Notes: a model not told the origin generated them from the letters alone. A DNA stretch of 56,450 nucleotides from Candidatus Avelusimicrobium caledoniensis (GCA_900315795.1 ONAM01000006.1:1-56450), one strand, 5' to 3'. Shown: positions 42,336-50,761, numbered from the stretch's first letter. Numbers and translations: made by a program.

Positions 42336-44044
42336 TTTGTCTTACCTCCTGTGGGAAGCGAATAAGGCGTGGGCAAGATAGGCGGTCTGCGTTCGCTTTT
42401 AGCGGTCTTTTCAATTTCCAATGATTTTAAAAGTACGCTTGGTGCAATCGCGGACACCGGCACCCAGCCGGACTCGGCCCCGCACGATCCGTTAAACACA
42501 GCATCGTCATCGGCCGCCGCCACGATTTGGCCAAAACTTACCAGCGGCGTACCCACCATATCGGCCCCGCGCACGACTTCTTTGCGCCCGTCGGGGTAAA
42601 TACGATATACGAACTTGGGCTCTAATTTAAATACTTGCGGCATATCGGTATCGGTCATGGTAAACCCGCCGGACAAATCGTCAATGATATAGCCGTACGG
42701 TTTATGTTGGGCGCGAATTTCTTGCAAAAGCTGTTTTTCTAATTCTTCGTATGAGACTCTTTTGGAAGAAATCAACCGCGTTACCCCCATACGCGCCACG
42801 GGCCATTTGCCCAGTTCGGCACGTCCGTGTCCGTTAGATTTGGGGAAATTTTCAATCGGGCTACTGGACATTAAAAACCCGCGCAAAATACCGTTTTCCA
42901 CCAACGTTACGGGAGTTACTTTCACCCCCTCGTCGTCATATTCATAAAACCCGCGCAAGGGCTGGCCTTTAAAAGAGGGCAGCGTAGCATCATCCACAAT
43001 GGAAATAAACGGTGCGGTAATAAGCTGTCCGACCTTGCCCGTAAATGTTTTACCGAAAGAATCTAATTTTTGGCGGTGTCCCTCCACCCGGTGCCCGAGC
43101 ACTTCGTGCACAAATACCGCCATGGCGCGGTTTTTTAAAATAGCGGGCACGGTAACCGGGTCGGCCTCCGGGGCATTTGTTAATTGCTCCAGTTCGTTAA
43201 TAGACTCTTTAACTGCGGCCAAAAATTGTTCTTCGCTGGGCAGTTGGGACGGATCCGTTACATCAAACGCATTGAAACGGTCCAACAAGGTTCCGTCGGG
43301 CAGTTGGTTTTCCACCCAGTAGGACAACCTGGCAAACAAAAACGGAGTTTTAAGTTGCGTGCCGTTGGAATCGGCAAAATAGCGGTGGCCTTGTTCTACA
43401 TTAAAAGAGAAACGGCTGTCTTGCACAAATTTTTTCCCGCGTGTCATTTCGGACGCTTTAACAAGCCACTTGCCGATTTTGTCCAAATCAAAACTTTTAC
43501 GCTCTTGCGTGCGGCAATAGTGCGAAACGGGCGGAATTACAAAATCGTCGGAATCATCTTGACGGGTAGCGGCGGTTTGGCTGTTGGTTTTGACACGGCT
43601 AAACTCCTCTTGTGCGGTTTCTGCCATTTGTTGGGTTGTACGCCAAAGTGCTAAGCGAAACGCCAGAGAATCTTTTGCTTGCGCATCCACCCCGCGCACG
43701 GTTTTGACTAAATTGCGCCCGTAGTTATCTTCACCTTTGAGCGGACGCGTACCGTCCATTTTCGGACTACCGGCCCGGGCCATTACCGCCAAGGCAGTAG
43801 TGCGATTGGGGAACTTTTCCAAGGCCCCTTGTTCAGACGCAATAGATTCTATGGTTTTATCCTCGTATGTATAGGATAAATAGTAAACGGGCGGATTTAA
43901 TTTTTTAAATGTTTTGATACCGCGTTTTAACTCGGCAGACATCAGTTTTAACGGTTGCTCGTCTTGTACGCGGCAATTTTCTTGGGCGGGCAAAAAGGAC
44001 GTACACAGCCCGCAGAATAGTAAAACGGAAATGATTTTTTTCAT
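42332..44044 (-). CDS. Exported TldD-family metallopeptidase
   Basis: 570 aa. Signal peptide (KKIISVLLFCGLCTSFLPA). The catalytic motif HEVLGHRVEGHR (about residue 322) gives the two His and Glu of the zinc site. Other family blocks: FADSNGTQLKTPF, PLRGFYEYDDEGVKVTPVTL with VENGILRGFLMSSS, and GGFTMTDTDMPQVFKLEPKF. The C-terminal end 'GWVPVSAIAPSVLLKSLEIE' matches the family. Longer than cytoplasmic TldD (about 480 aa). AAGGAG before the ATG. Co-transcribed with the PmbA-like partner, presumably making a heteromeric periplasmic or surface protease. Confidence 0.9.
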   Translation of the reverse strand: MKKIISVLLFCGLCTSFLPAQENCRVQDEQPLKLMSAELKRGIKTFKKLNPPVYYLSYTYEDKTIESIASEQGALEKFPNRTTALAVMARAGSPKMDGTRPLKGEDNYGRNLVKTVRGVDAQAKDSLAFRLALWRTTQQMAETAQEEFSRVKTNSQTAATRQDDSDDFVIPPVSHYCRTQERKSFDLDKIGKWLVKASEMTRGKKFVQDSRFSFNVEQGHRYFADSNGTQLKTPFLFARLSYWVENQLPDGTLLDRFNAFDVTDPSQLPSEEQFLAAVKESINELEQLTNAPEADPVTVPAILKNRAMAVFVHEVLGHRVEGHRQKLDSFGKTFTGKVGQLITAPFISIVDDATLPSFKGQPLRGFYEYDDEGVKVTPVTLVENGILRGFLMSSSPIENFPKSNGHGRAELGKWPVARMGVTRLISSKRVSYEELEKQLLQEIRAQHKPYGYIIDDLSGGFTMTDTDMPQVFKLEPKFVYRIYPDGRKEVVRGADMVGTPLVSFGQIVAAADDDAVFNGSCGAESGWVPVSAIAPSVLLKSLEIEKTAKSERRPPILPTPYSLPTGGKTK

Positions 44045-44078
44045 AATGGCTCCTTGTAATTGTTATTGTATCAAATCG

Positions 44079-44107
44079 TTGGAAGGGACGCGAAAAAATG
44101 GTATGAT
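44079..44107 (+). promoter_or_regulatory. Promoter of tRNA-Thr
   Basis: TTGGAA (44079-44084), 17-nt spacer, TATGAT (44102-44107). Confidence 0.6.
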
Positions 44108-44117
44108 ATAGTAAGTT

Positions 44118-44190
44118 GCCGAGGTAGCTCAACTGGCAGAGCAACGGTTTTGTAAACCGTAGGTTGTGGGTTCGATTCCCATCCTCGGCT
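44118..44190 (+). tRNA. tRNA-Thr (TGT)
   Basis: Acceptor GCCGAGG (44118-44124) pairs with CCTCGGC (44183-44189), discriminator T. D-arm GCTC...GAGC, anticodon TGT at 44151-44153 in an ACGGTTT...AAACCGT arm, T-loop TTCGATT. CCA is not encoded, unlike the tRNA-His. Confidence 0.96.
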
Positions 44191-44279
44191 AAAAAATTTC
44201 CGCCCCATTGTGGGCGGATATTTTTTGTCCGAGGAAGAAGGCCAACTGCTTGGCCTTCGTTGGGAATCTGGGTTGGCAA
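44176..44279 (+). repeat. Direct repeat, left copy: tRNA-Thr 3' end plus terminator
   Basis: 104 nt identical to 44642-44745 except four bases after the T-run. It starts inside the T-arm of the tRNA and runs through its terminator and a following AAGGCCAACT/CTTGGCCTT hairpin segment. Confidence 0.9.
44199..44226 (+). terminator. Terminator of tRNA-Thr
   Basis: TCCGCCC pairs with GGGCGGA around CATTGT-like loop, followed by ATATTTTTT. A second copy lies at about 44665-44693. Confidence 0.82.
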
Positions 44280-44301
44280 GGTGTTCTGTTTGCTCTATTG
44301 C

Positions 44302-44401
44302 GTTTAGCCGTTTTTGCGTAGAACGGCTAGGCAAAAAAGTGAAGTCTATGTAATCATAGACGAGCTTTTTTAACAACGCCGGATAGCAAAAACGGCTAAA
44401 C
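44302..44401. repeat. Long nested hairpin between the tRNA repeats
   Basis: Perfect 15-bp outer stem GTTTAGCCGTTTTTG/CAAAAACGGCTAAAC (44302-44316 and 44387-44401); inner stem AAAAAAG/CTTTTTT; apical stem GTCTATG-TAAT-CATAGAC (44344-44361). Architecture recalls the elements at 50648 and 52784. The remaining sequence to 44641 is non-coding, with another stem around CCTAG-TTCA-CTAGG (44451-44464). Confidence 0.7.
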
Positions 44402-44641
44402 CCTGCGGGTCGCGTCCTTTTTGGCTATCGCTTCTTTTTTTGCGCGCACCTAGTTCACTAGGCACGCGCAAAACAAACTACGCGCTAACCTAAAAAGTCC
44501 AGCGGCGCAAAGGCAAAAAGAGCACCTTGCCAACCCCAGCCCGGAGCGATGTTTTTGTTTGAGCGTGCGTGAGCCGCGAAAGGCAAAAACCGCGAGGCCC
44601 GGCCCGGAGGAAAATTCCGTCAGGAATTTTACCGCAGGGGG

Positions 44642-44745
44642 TTCCCATCCTCGGCTAAAAAATTTCCGCCCCATTGTGGGCGGATATTTTTTTAACGAGG
44701 AAGAAGGCCAACTGCTTGGCCTTCGTTGGGAATCTGGGTTGGCAA
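44642..44745 (+). repeat. Direct repeat, right copy: tRNA-Thr 3' end duplicate
   Basis: Begins TTCCCATCCTCGGCT, the last 15 nt of the tRNA, and continues with the same terminator and downstream hairpin as the left copy. Separated from the left copy by 362 bp with no integrase gene. Confidence 0.9.
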
Positions 44746-44762
44746 AGCAAATCTGTAAAAAG

Positions 44763-45308
44763 TTAATAAGCCCACGTGGTATATAAACCGGATGCCGAGC
44801 GAGAATAATAATTGCTCTTTCCGGTTTCGGCTTTGCAGATCTCGTTTTGCAAGGGACTAGCGTAATCCGTTCCCAATACGCCACAAAAAAACGAACCCGG
44901 GTATGCCGGAGAGTTGGCTAAATAAATTTGTAGGCGCATATGAACTTTTTCATCCTGACAAAAAACAACCTGTTCGCTTTGTCCGATGGAAAGCGCACAA
45001 AAACCCCACGGGTAAGAATATGCTTGAGAATACCCCGTTATCAGCGTACCCCCAGCCGGTAAACCTATCGTCAACTCGTCAAATTGCGTTGCATACGTTC
45101 CGTTAGCCAGATAATAGATTTCCTCTGCATCAGCAATAGCCCGCGCAAGCGTTTTCACATTTGCATAGCGGCTTTTCATAACCGCTTTTTGATATTGCGG
45201 CAATGCTACTGCCGCCAAAATGCCGATAATGAGGACGACAACCAATAATTCAATTAACGTAAAAGCTTTTGCGTCTAAACAGCCCAACAAACAACTCTTT
45301 TTTTCCAT
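44763..45308 (-). CDS. Type IV prepilin-like protein, cassette 8
   Basis: About 181 aa from the ATG at 45308, which has AGGAGGG upstream. The leader MEKKSCLLGCLDAKA is of intermediate length (15) with Ala before the cleavage point and two Cys, unusual for a prepilin leader. Mature part: ALPQYQKAVMKSRYANVKTL, 'EEIYYLANGTYATQFDELTI', YPWGFCALS as in cassette 7, and a Cys pair (FFCGVL...NEICKAETG). The ending '...EICKAETGKSNYYSRSASG' also matches cassette 7, so these two form a subfamily. Confidence 0.92.
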   Translation of the reverse strand: MEKKSCLLGCLDAKAFTLIELLVVVLIIGILAAVALPQYQKAVMKSRYANVKTLARAIADAEEIYYLANGTYATQFDELTIGLPAGGTLITGYSQAYSYPWGFCALSIGQSEQVVFCQDEKVHMRLQIYLANSPAYPGSFFCGVLGTDYASPLQNEICKAETGKSNYYSRSASGLYTTWAY

Positions 45309-45341
45309 ACATATCCCTCCTAATGGTTTATGTTTCACTAA

Positions 45342-45369
45342 ATGGTATCAAAAAAAAAAACGATGTCAA
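45342..45369 (-). promoter_or_regulatory. Pilin promoter, T-tract type (cassette 8)
   Basis: Minus strand: TTGACA (45364-45369), 16-nt spacer TCG-T11-GA, TACCAT (45342-45347). No GC hairpin touches the -35 in this copy. Confidence 0.72.
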
Positions 45370-45404
45370 GCTTTATTTTTTTCGCTGACAAAAACAACAA
45401 AAAA

Positions 45405-45427
45405 AGCGGTGGTTGTGAGCCACCGCT
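45405..45427 (-). terminator. Terminator of copZ-nadE
   Basis: AGCGGTGG pairs with CCACCGCT; the minus strand continues TTTTTT. It ends only 36 nt before the cassette 8 promoter. Confidence 0.86.
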
Positions 45428-45448
45428 TCGTTTTGATAAAAATACGTT

Positions 45449-47362
45449 TTACAACTTTTCTATTTCGCTTAGCCATACCTCGGCACAAGCATCGCTGGGC
45501 ATGCGCCAGTCGCCGCGGGGCGAGAGCCCCACACTACCCACTTTCGGGCCGTCGGCCGAGCACGAGCGTTTGAATTGTTGCGTAAAAAATCGGCGGAAAA
45601 ATACAGCGAGCCACTTTTTAATGACCGCGGCCGTAAATTTACCCTTAAACGCATACGTAGCTAAGTGCAAAATTTTTTCCGGGCCGAACCCGTCGCGCAC
45701 GAAATGATACAAAAAGAAATCGTGCAACTCATACGGCCCTACCAAATCTTCCGTTTTTTGCGCGATTTTCCCGTTTTTGGCGGGCAGTAATTCCGGGCTG
45801 ATCGGCGTAGCGAGCACATCCTCTAATACCCGTTTGACCGCCGCTTTTTCTTGCGCACCGACCCACGCCACGAGCGAGCGCACCAACGTTTTAGGCACCC
45901 CCGCGTTTACCCCGTACATGGACATATGGTCGCCGTTGTACGTCGCCCAACCGAGAGCCAGTTCGGATAAATCGCCCGTTCCGACCACAAGTCCGTTTTG
46001 CGCGTTGGCGATGTCCATGAGAATTTGCGTGCGTTCACGCGCTTGTGCGTTTTCGTACGTAGCGTTTTTGATTTTTTCATCGTGTCCGATATCTTTAAAA
46101 TGTTGCAAGCACGCTTTTTTGATATCCACTTCGCGCCGCGAAATACCCAAATTTTTCATCAAGGCAAGTGCATTTTGGTACGTCCGATCCGTCGTACCAA
46201 ACCCGGGCATCGTTACGCCAATTACATTTTTGCGCGGCCAACCCAATTTATCAAAAGCACGCACCGCCACCAACAGCGCAAGCGTGGAATCTAACCCGCC
46301 GCTAATACCGATGACCGCCGTTTTAACGTGCGCGGCCGTCAGGCGTGTAGAAAGCCCGGTTACTTGAATATTAAAAATATCTTGGCAATTTGTTTGCAGT
46401 TTTTCGTCGCTGGGCACAAACGGCAAGGCGTCAATCGTCCGTGTCAAAGCAAACGGTTTTGGGGACGCAGGCAAACCGCTTTCTATAACCAAATACGGCT
46501 CTTGTGTTTGTTGTGCGCTGTCGGTGCGAAAAGAACTATCGGCAGTTCGGCGGTTTTGCAAACGCTCTATATCAACTTCACTCACTACCAGTTGCGCGTC
46601 TTTTTTAAACCGTTCCCCACGTGCCAGCAACGCGCCATTTTCGCAGATAAGCGTTGTTCCGTCAAATACAAAATCAGTGGTAGATTCGCCCTGTCCGCCC
46701 GCGGCATATATGTAACCGCACCGGGCACGGGCCGATTGTTGGGCCACTAATTCGCGGGTATAGGTGTCTGCACCCACGAGTGCGGGCCGGGCCGATAAAT
46801 TGCAAATCACGTCCGCCCCTTGCAGCGTTGCTAACGAAGACGGCGGCACGGCCGACCATAAATCGGTACCGATTTCCACCCCTACTTTTGCCCCCGCCAC
46901 TTCAACTAATAAATCTGTTCCGGCGGGAACGAGTTGACCGCATAATTCCACTTCGCCGCCGTTCCAATCTAACGCGGAAGAAAACCAGCGGTTTTCTTCG
47001 CCGGATAAATACGTTTTAGGCACCACTCCCAAAATTTCCCCGCCATAGCAAACCGCCGCGGCGTTTAATAAAACCGTTCCCGCACGTACGGGAATCCCTA
47101 CGGCAAAAACTACTTTTAATTGACGCGTACGAATAAGCAAATCAGCCAATGCTTTCTCTGCCGCCAACACTAACGCCGGTTTTAAAAATAAATCACCGCA
47201 CGTGTAACCCGTTAAAGAGAGCTCGGGGAACACGACCAGTTCAACACGTGCTTTGGCGGCTTCACGCAGTAATTTTTCCACTTGCGCCGCGTTAAAAACA
47301 GGACTCGCTACTTGCACGGCGGGAACGGCCGCCGCTACTTTTAGAAAATGGTATTTATCCAT
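45449..47362 (-). CDS. nadE: NAD(+) synthetase with altered glutaminase site
   Basis: 637 aa, two-domain NadE. N-terminal nitrilase-like domain (about 1-270) and C-terminal ATP-pyrophosphatase domain with IGISGGLDSTLAL, VIGVTMPGFGT and GTGDLSELALGWATYNGDHM. The final step of NAD synthesis, deamido-NAD to NAD. Of the glutaminase triad, Glu47 (FPELSLTGY) and Lys116 (PKTYLSG) are present, but the nucleophile in the block KVGVEIGTDLW is Gly165 (codon GGT) where homologues have Cys. The enzyme may therefore depend on free ammonia. AAGGAG before the ATG; 17 bp downstream of copZ. Confidence 0.95.
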   Translation of the reverse strand: MDKYHFLKVAAAVPAVQVASPVFNAAQVEKLLREAAKARVELVVFPELSLTGYTCGDLFLKPALVLAAEKALADLLIRTRQLKVVFAVGIPVRAGTVLLNAAAVCYGGEILGVVPKTYLSGEENRWFSSALDWNGGEVELCGQLVPAGTDLLVEVAGAKVGVEIGTDLWSAVPPSSLATLQGADVICNLSARPALVGADTYTRELVAQQSARARCGYIYAAGGQGESTTDFVFDGTTLICENGALLARGERFKKDAQLVVSEVDIERLQNRRTADSSFRTDSAQQTQEPYLVIESGLPASPKPFALTRTIDALPFVPSDEKLQTNCQDIFNIQVTGLSTRLTAAHVKTAVIGISGGLDSTLALLVAVRAFDKLGWPRKNVIGVTMPGFGTTDRTYQNALALMKNLGISRREVDIKKACLQHFKDIGHDEKIKNATYENAQARERTQILMDIANAQNGLVVGTGDLSELALGWATYNGDHMSMYGVNAGVPKTLVRSLVAWVGAQEKAAVKRVLEDVLATPISPELLPAKNGKIAQKTEDLVGPYELHDFFLYHFVRDGFGPEKILHLATYAFKGKFTAAVIKKWLAVFFRRFFTQQFKRSCSADGPKVGSVGLSPRGDWRMPSDACAEVWLSEIEKL

Positions 47363-47379
47363 AGTTAGCTCCTTAACGG

Positions 47380-47586
47380 TTACCGGATCGCCACCACTTC
47401 GTATCCGGCATTTTGTACCGCTTGTCTTAAAACCTCGTCGGAAACTTCCGCGGCGGCTTCCACCCGGGCTTCTTTACGTTGCAAATCTACTTTTGCCAGC
47501 ACCCCCGGCAATGCATTTAACGCACGTTCCACATGTGCGGCACAATGCCCGCACGTCATACCTTCAATCACGAGAGTTTTATTCAT
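47380..47586 (-). CDS. copZ: CopZ-like heavy-metal-binding protein
   Basis: 68 aa HMA domain. Metal-binding motif GMTCGHCAAHVERAL with the CxxC pair, usual ferredoxin-like beta-alpha-beta length, ending AVQNAGYEVVAIR. Soluble copper or other soft-metal chaperone. GTGGAGAC precedes the ATG at 47586; an upstream in-frame start (47604) would place the start over that site. No P-type ATPase is adjacent; it shares a transcript with nadE, which is an unusual pairing. Confidence 0.9.
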   Translation of the reverse strand: MNKTLVIEGMTCGHCAAHVERALNALPGVLAKVDLQRKEARVEAAAEVSDEVLRQAVQNAGYEVVAIR

Positions 47587-47678
47587 AACGGTCTCCACAT
47601 ACAAAGGAAAATGTCAAAAGTAACCGCCTTATTTTCCCTTATAATTAGTATACTATTTATGAACGAAAAGGAAGAACT

Positions 47679-48602
47679 ATGCAATTATCCGTTGTTATAC
47701 CCGTGTTTAATGAAAACGAAGTCTTGCCGCAACTGCGCGCACGGCTGGAGCCGGTGCTCGCCAAGTGCACCACAGATTACGAAATTATTTTTGTAAATGA
47801 CGGCTCTACCGACAACACGCTACCCTTACTTAAAACATGGGCCGCGCAAGATAACCGCATTAAAATCATCTCGCTTTCGCGCAATTTTGGCAAGGAAGCC
47901 GCCGTTACGGCAGGGCTTTCGGCCGCCACCGGGCAAGCCGTCATCATCTTGGATGCCGATTTACAAGACCCACCGGAAATCATCCCGCAATTTTGGGCCA
48001 AATTCAAAGAAGGGTTTGATAATGTCTATGGGGTACGGCAAGACCGCCGCGCCGATTCTTTTTTTAAACGCACTACGGCAAACTCGTTTTATAAACTCTA
48101 CAACCGCTTGGCCGACACACCTATCCCGCATAACGCCGGCGACTACCGGCTACTCAGCCGCCGGGCGGTAAACGCCGTGCTCGCACTACCCGAGCGCGAG
48201 CGGTTTATGAAAGGGCTTTTTACGTGGGTGGGATACAAAAGCGTAGCGGTGCCTTTCACGCGCGAGAAACGCGCCGCCGGAAAAACCAAATGGAGCTATT
48301 GGAAATTGTGGAATTTTGCCTTAAACGGGCTGACAGCTTCCACCACCTTACCGCTTAAATTGTGGACGTATTTCGGACTATTTATTTCTTGTGTGTCCTT
48401 TGTGTTTGCGTTGTGGACGGCGTACAAAAAACTGGTATTTGGTAACCCGGTCAGTGGGTATACTTCTATTATGGTAGCGATTTTGTTTTTTAGCGGAGTA
48501 CAACTGATTACGTTGGGTGTCATCGGTGAATATCTAAGCCGTATTTTTAATGAGGTTAAACAACGCCCCGCTTATTTTATTGACGAGAAAATAAACTTAT
48601 GA
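47679..48602 (+). CDS. GT2 family glycosyltransferase, undecaprenyl-phosphate type (GtrB/DPM1-like)
   Basis: 307 aa. GT-A fold with SVVIPVFNENEVLPQL, VNDGSTDNTL, SLSRNFGKEAAVTAGLSAAT, ILDADLQDPPE (DxD-like) and SRNFGKE, typical of enzymes that load a sugar onto a polyprenyl phosphate (GtrB, ArnC, DPM1). Two C-terminal membrane helices (LWTYFGLFISCVSFVFAL; MVAILFFSGVQLITLGVIG) and the EYLSRIFNEVKQRPAYFI ending. TATAAT (about 47639) and TATACT boxes lie upstream; AAGGAAG precedes the ATG. It overlaps the CorC-type gene by 4 bp. Confidence 0.94.
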   Translation: MQLSVVIPVFNENEVLPQLRARLEPVLAKCTTDYEIIFVNDGSTDNTLPLLKTWAAQDNRIKIISLSRNFGKEAAVTAGLSAATGQAVIILDADLQDPPEIIPQFWAKFKEGFDNVYGVRQDRRADSFFKRTTANSFYKLYNRLADTPIPHNAGDYRLLSRRAVNAVLALPERERFMKGLFTWVGYKSVAVPFTREKRAAGKTKWSYWKLWNFALNGLTASTTLPLKLWTYFGLFISCVSFVFALWTAYKKLVFGNPVSGYTSIMVAILFFSGVQLITLGVIGEYLSRIFNEVKQRPAYFIDEKINL

Positions 48603-49894
48603 TTACACTTTTAGTCATTCTGTTGATGTTAAGCTTAAACGCGCTTTTAGCCGCGTACGAAATGGCCCTTGCGTCTATTTCCCGCACGCGCTTGTCGCTA
48701 CTGCTCCAAAGCAAACAACCCGGCGCCGAAGCCGCTTTGTATATGAAAGACCACTTGGAGGGGAGTTTGGCGGTGGTGCAAATTGGCATTACGCTGGCGG
48801 GGGCCGTAGCCGCCGCGTTTGGCGGCTCGGACGCCGGAAGCCGTTTTGCTCCGTGGTTGTGTGAACACTTATATCTTTCCCGCCATGTTGCCAATGCGCT
48901 TGCTATGGTGTGCGTAGTATTGCCGCTTAGTTTTATTACCATTGTTTTTGCCGAACTGACCCCCAAAACTTTTGCCATCAAAAACAAAGAGCTCGTTGTT
49001 TTGAAATTATCATCCGCCATGCGCGTTTTATATGCGGTGCTCGCGCCGATTGTCAAAATTATGGAAACCATTGTCCGCACGCTTACACAAAAAGCAACCC
49101 GCACGCCGGACCCGAAAGAAATTCAACGTACCGCTATGGAAGATTTACGCACGGCGGCGGCGATTGCGTCTTCGTCGCGTTTATTTGGCAAGACGGAAGA
49201 AAAAATCGTGCTGACCAGCGCGCAATTTTGCGTGCGTAAAATACGCGAAATTCAAGTGCCGCTGGAGCAAGTCTATATGCTTAATGCGGACGATTCTATC
49301 GCCGATACGTTTGTCAAAGCGCATTTGGATATGCACACGCGCTTTCCCGTCCGCGGCAACCCCGACGATCCGCAAGATATCATTGGTTATTTAAACTTTA
49401 AAGACATTTTTCTCTCTACCAAAGTGGCGCAAGGAGCACCGACGTCTGCCCGCAACATCGTGCGTCCGATTTTGCGTCTGGAGGCCGATACCATTATCTC
49501 GGCCGCTTTGGAAAAAATGATGAAAAACAAGCAACACATTTGCTTAGTTACCGAAGAAAAAACCGTTACCGGTATTTTAACTTTGGAAGATATTTTTGAA
49601 GAAATGGTGGGCGAAATTGAAGACGAGTACGACTTTTTCCCCGCCTACATTCGTCCGTTCGGGCAAGCACTCGCCGCCAGTGCCCCTGCCAAAATGACTG
49701 ACATTTTTGAACGGTTAGATTTACCCGTCCCCGCCGATGTTACCCCTACCACGACGGTAGAACAATGGGTCAGCCAAAAACTCGGCCACGAGCCCACCAA
49801 AAACGAGAAGATCCGCGCCAGCGGCATTTTGTTGGAAACGCGCAAATTCCGCCGCCATAAAATGATGGAAGTGCTCATCAGCAAAGCTGATTAG
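48599..49894 (+). CDS. CNNM/CorC-family membrane protein with CBS pair
   Basis: 431 aa. N-terminal DUF21 membrane domain with LLMLSLNALLAAYEMALASI, VVQIGITLAGAVAAAFGGSD and VVLPLSFITIVFAELTPKTF, then a CBS pair (about 215-340; ...LTLEDIFEEMVGEIEDEYD), and a C-terminal CorC_HlyC domain. Members are linked to magnesium or cobalt export and are often annotated haemolysin C-like. Translationally coupled to the glycosyltransferase gene (ATGA). Its stop codon overlaps the convergent stop of pilin cassette 9 by 4 bp. Confidence 0.93.
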   Translation: MITLLVILLMLSLNALLAAYEMALASISRTRLSLLLQSKQPGAEAALYMKDHLEGSLAVVQIGITLAGAVAAAFGGSDAGSRFAPWLCEHLYLSRHVANALAMVCVVLPLSFITIVFAELTPKTFAIKNKELVVLKLSSAMRVLYAVLAPIVKIMETIVRTLTQKATRTPDPKEIQRTAMEDLRTAAAIASSSRLFGKTEEKIVLTSAQFCVRKIREIQVPLEQVYMLNADDSIADTFVKAHLDMHTRFPVRGNPDDPQDIIGYLNFKDIFLSTKVAQGAPTSARNIVRPILRLEADTIISAALEKMMKNKQHICLVTEEKTVTGILTLEDIFEEMVGEIEDEYDFFPAYIRPFGQALAASAPAKMTDIFERLDLPVPADVTPTTTVEQWVSQKLGHEPTKNEKIRASGILLETRKFRRHKMMEVLISKAD

Positions 49895-50454
49895 GGCATG
49901 GCGTAATAATATGAGCCCCCTCCCGCCTGTACTTGGGTAATAGCTTTGAACAATTTAGCACAATAAGGTCTACCCGCATTAATCGTATACGTTACCCCTC
50001 CATAAGAAACATTATGGGTACAGGTAAGCGTGTGTGGCGGAACACACCATCCGCTCTCTCCGCAACCCCACGATCCGTAAAAATAGGCAAAGCCTGCCCC
50101 TGCATAAGGACCGGTCAAACGACCCGCAAATACCGCATTTATTCCGGGAAAAAGTTGAATAGACCAATCTTTATTGGAACGGGTATCTTGAATTCCGTAG
50201 AATGTAGCCCATTTTTCTGTTCCGTTAAACGGAATATCCACGGTTAAATCATCAAACGAAGTAGCGTATGTACCGTTAGCGAGATAATAATTTTCTTGCG
50301 CCTCGCCGACCGCTTTTAAGAGCGGGAAAATCGTTGCTGCGCGCGCTTTTTCCACCGCTTTTTGATATTGCGGCAACGCCACCGCCGCTAAAATACCGAT
50401 GATAAGTACAACGACTAATAGTTCAATAAGCATGAACGCTTGTTTGTTTTTCAT
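49891..50454 (-). CDS. Type IV prepilin-like protein, cassette 9
   Basis: 187 aa. Leader MKNKQA with Ala before the cleavage point, then [14 protein letters not shown]: Met replaces the usual Thr at mature position 2, while Glu5 is kept. ALPQYQKAVEKARAATIFPL, YYLANGTYATSFDDLTVDIP, RLTGPYAGAGFAYFYG, relating it to cassettes 1 and 4. Cys: GCGESGWC and LTCTHN...RPYCAKLFKA, so two possible disulfides. AAGGAGG before the ATG. Tail overlaps the CorC-type gene. No visible terminator of its own. Confidence 0.92.
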   Translation of the reverse strand: MKNKQAFMLIELLVVVLIIGILAAVALPQYQKAVEKARAATIFPLLKAVGEAQENYYLANGTYATSFDDLTVDIPFNGTEKWATFYGIQDTRSNKDWSIQLFPGINAVFAGRLTGPYAGAGFAYFYGSWGCGESGWCVPPHTLTCTHNVSYGGVTYTINAGRPYCAKLFKAITQVQAGGGSYYYAMP

Positions 50455-50480
50455 ACAACCTCCTTTGTTTCATTTAATAA

Positions 50481-50508
50481 AAAGTAGAAAAAAAAAAAAC
50501 GATGTCAA
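50481..50508 (-). promoter_or_regulatory. Pilin promoter, T-tract type (cassette 9)
   Basis: Minus strand: TTGACA (50503-50508), 16-nt spacer containing 12 T (50488-50499), TACTTT (50481-50486), the weakest -10 of the set. The extra T replaces the C found in cassette 7, so the spacer length is unchanged. Confidence 0.68.
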
Positions 50509-50598
50509 GGCCCCCTTGCCGGGGGCAGGCGTGAGGCCTAGGACCTCTTTTAAGGCATATGATGTTATCTTCTATAAAGCGGACTTCGTGTTATTCTG
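50509..50598 (-). repeat. Pilin-upstream conserved element, copy at cassette 9
   Basis: In minus-strand reading CAGAATAACACGAAG, AGAAGATAACATCAT, a GAGG-TCCTA-GGCCTC-like small hairpin and the -35-proximal hairpin GCCCCC-GGCAA-GGGGGC (50510-50526). Same order as in the copies on the plus strand. Confidence 0.74.
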
Positions 50599-50611
50599 TA
50601 ATGCTCTTTTC

Positions 50612-50761
50612 CGCTTTTCTGACGGCAGAAAAGCTCGCAAAAGACCGCCGTCCACGCTCATAAAAAGCAGTTAAAACAGGAAAATTTTTCAAACTCACTT
50701 CGTTCAAACATGAAAAATTTTTACCTGTTTTAACGCTTTTTAACGGCTCGCTATCGGACGG
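50612..50761. repeat. Structured element A: hairpin plus 114-bp nested stem
   Basis: A small hairpin CTTTTCTG-ACGG-CAGAAAAG precedes nested stems: CCGTCC/GGACGG (50648, 50756), AAAAAGC/GCTTTTT (50662, 50735), GTTAAAACAGG/CCTGTTTTAAC (50670, 50724), AAATTTTTC/GAAAAATTT (50682, 50712), apical loop AAACTCACTTCGTTCAAACA. The same plan with different stem sequences is at 52752-52903. Non-coding. Confidence 0.78.

Noticed and set aside
44450..44884. Open frame of 144 codons across the duplicated tRNA region
   Set aside because: It runs through the tRNA-derived repeat and hairpins, has no ribosome binding site and low-complexity Arg/Ser/Cys content; it is not a credible gene.
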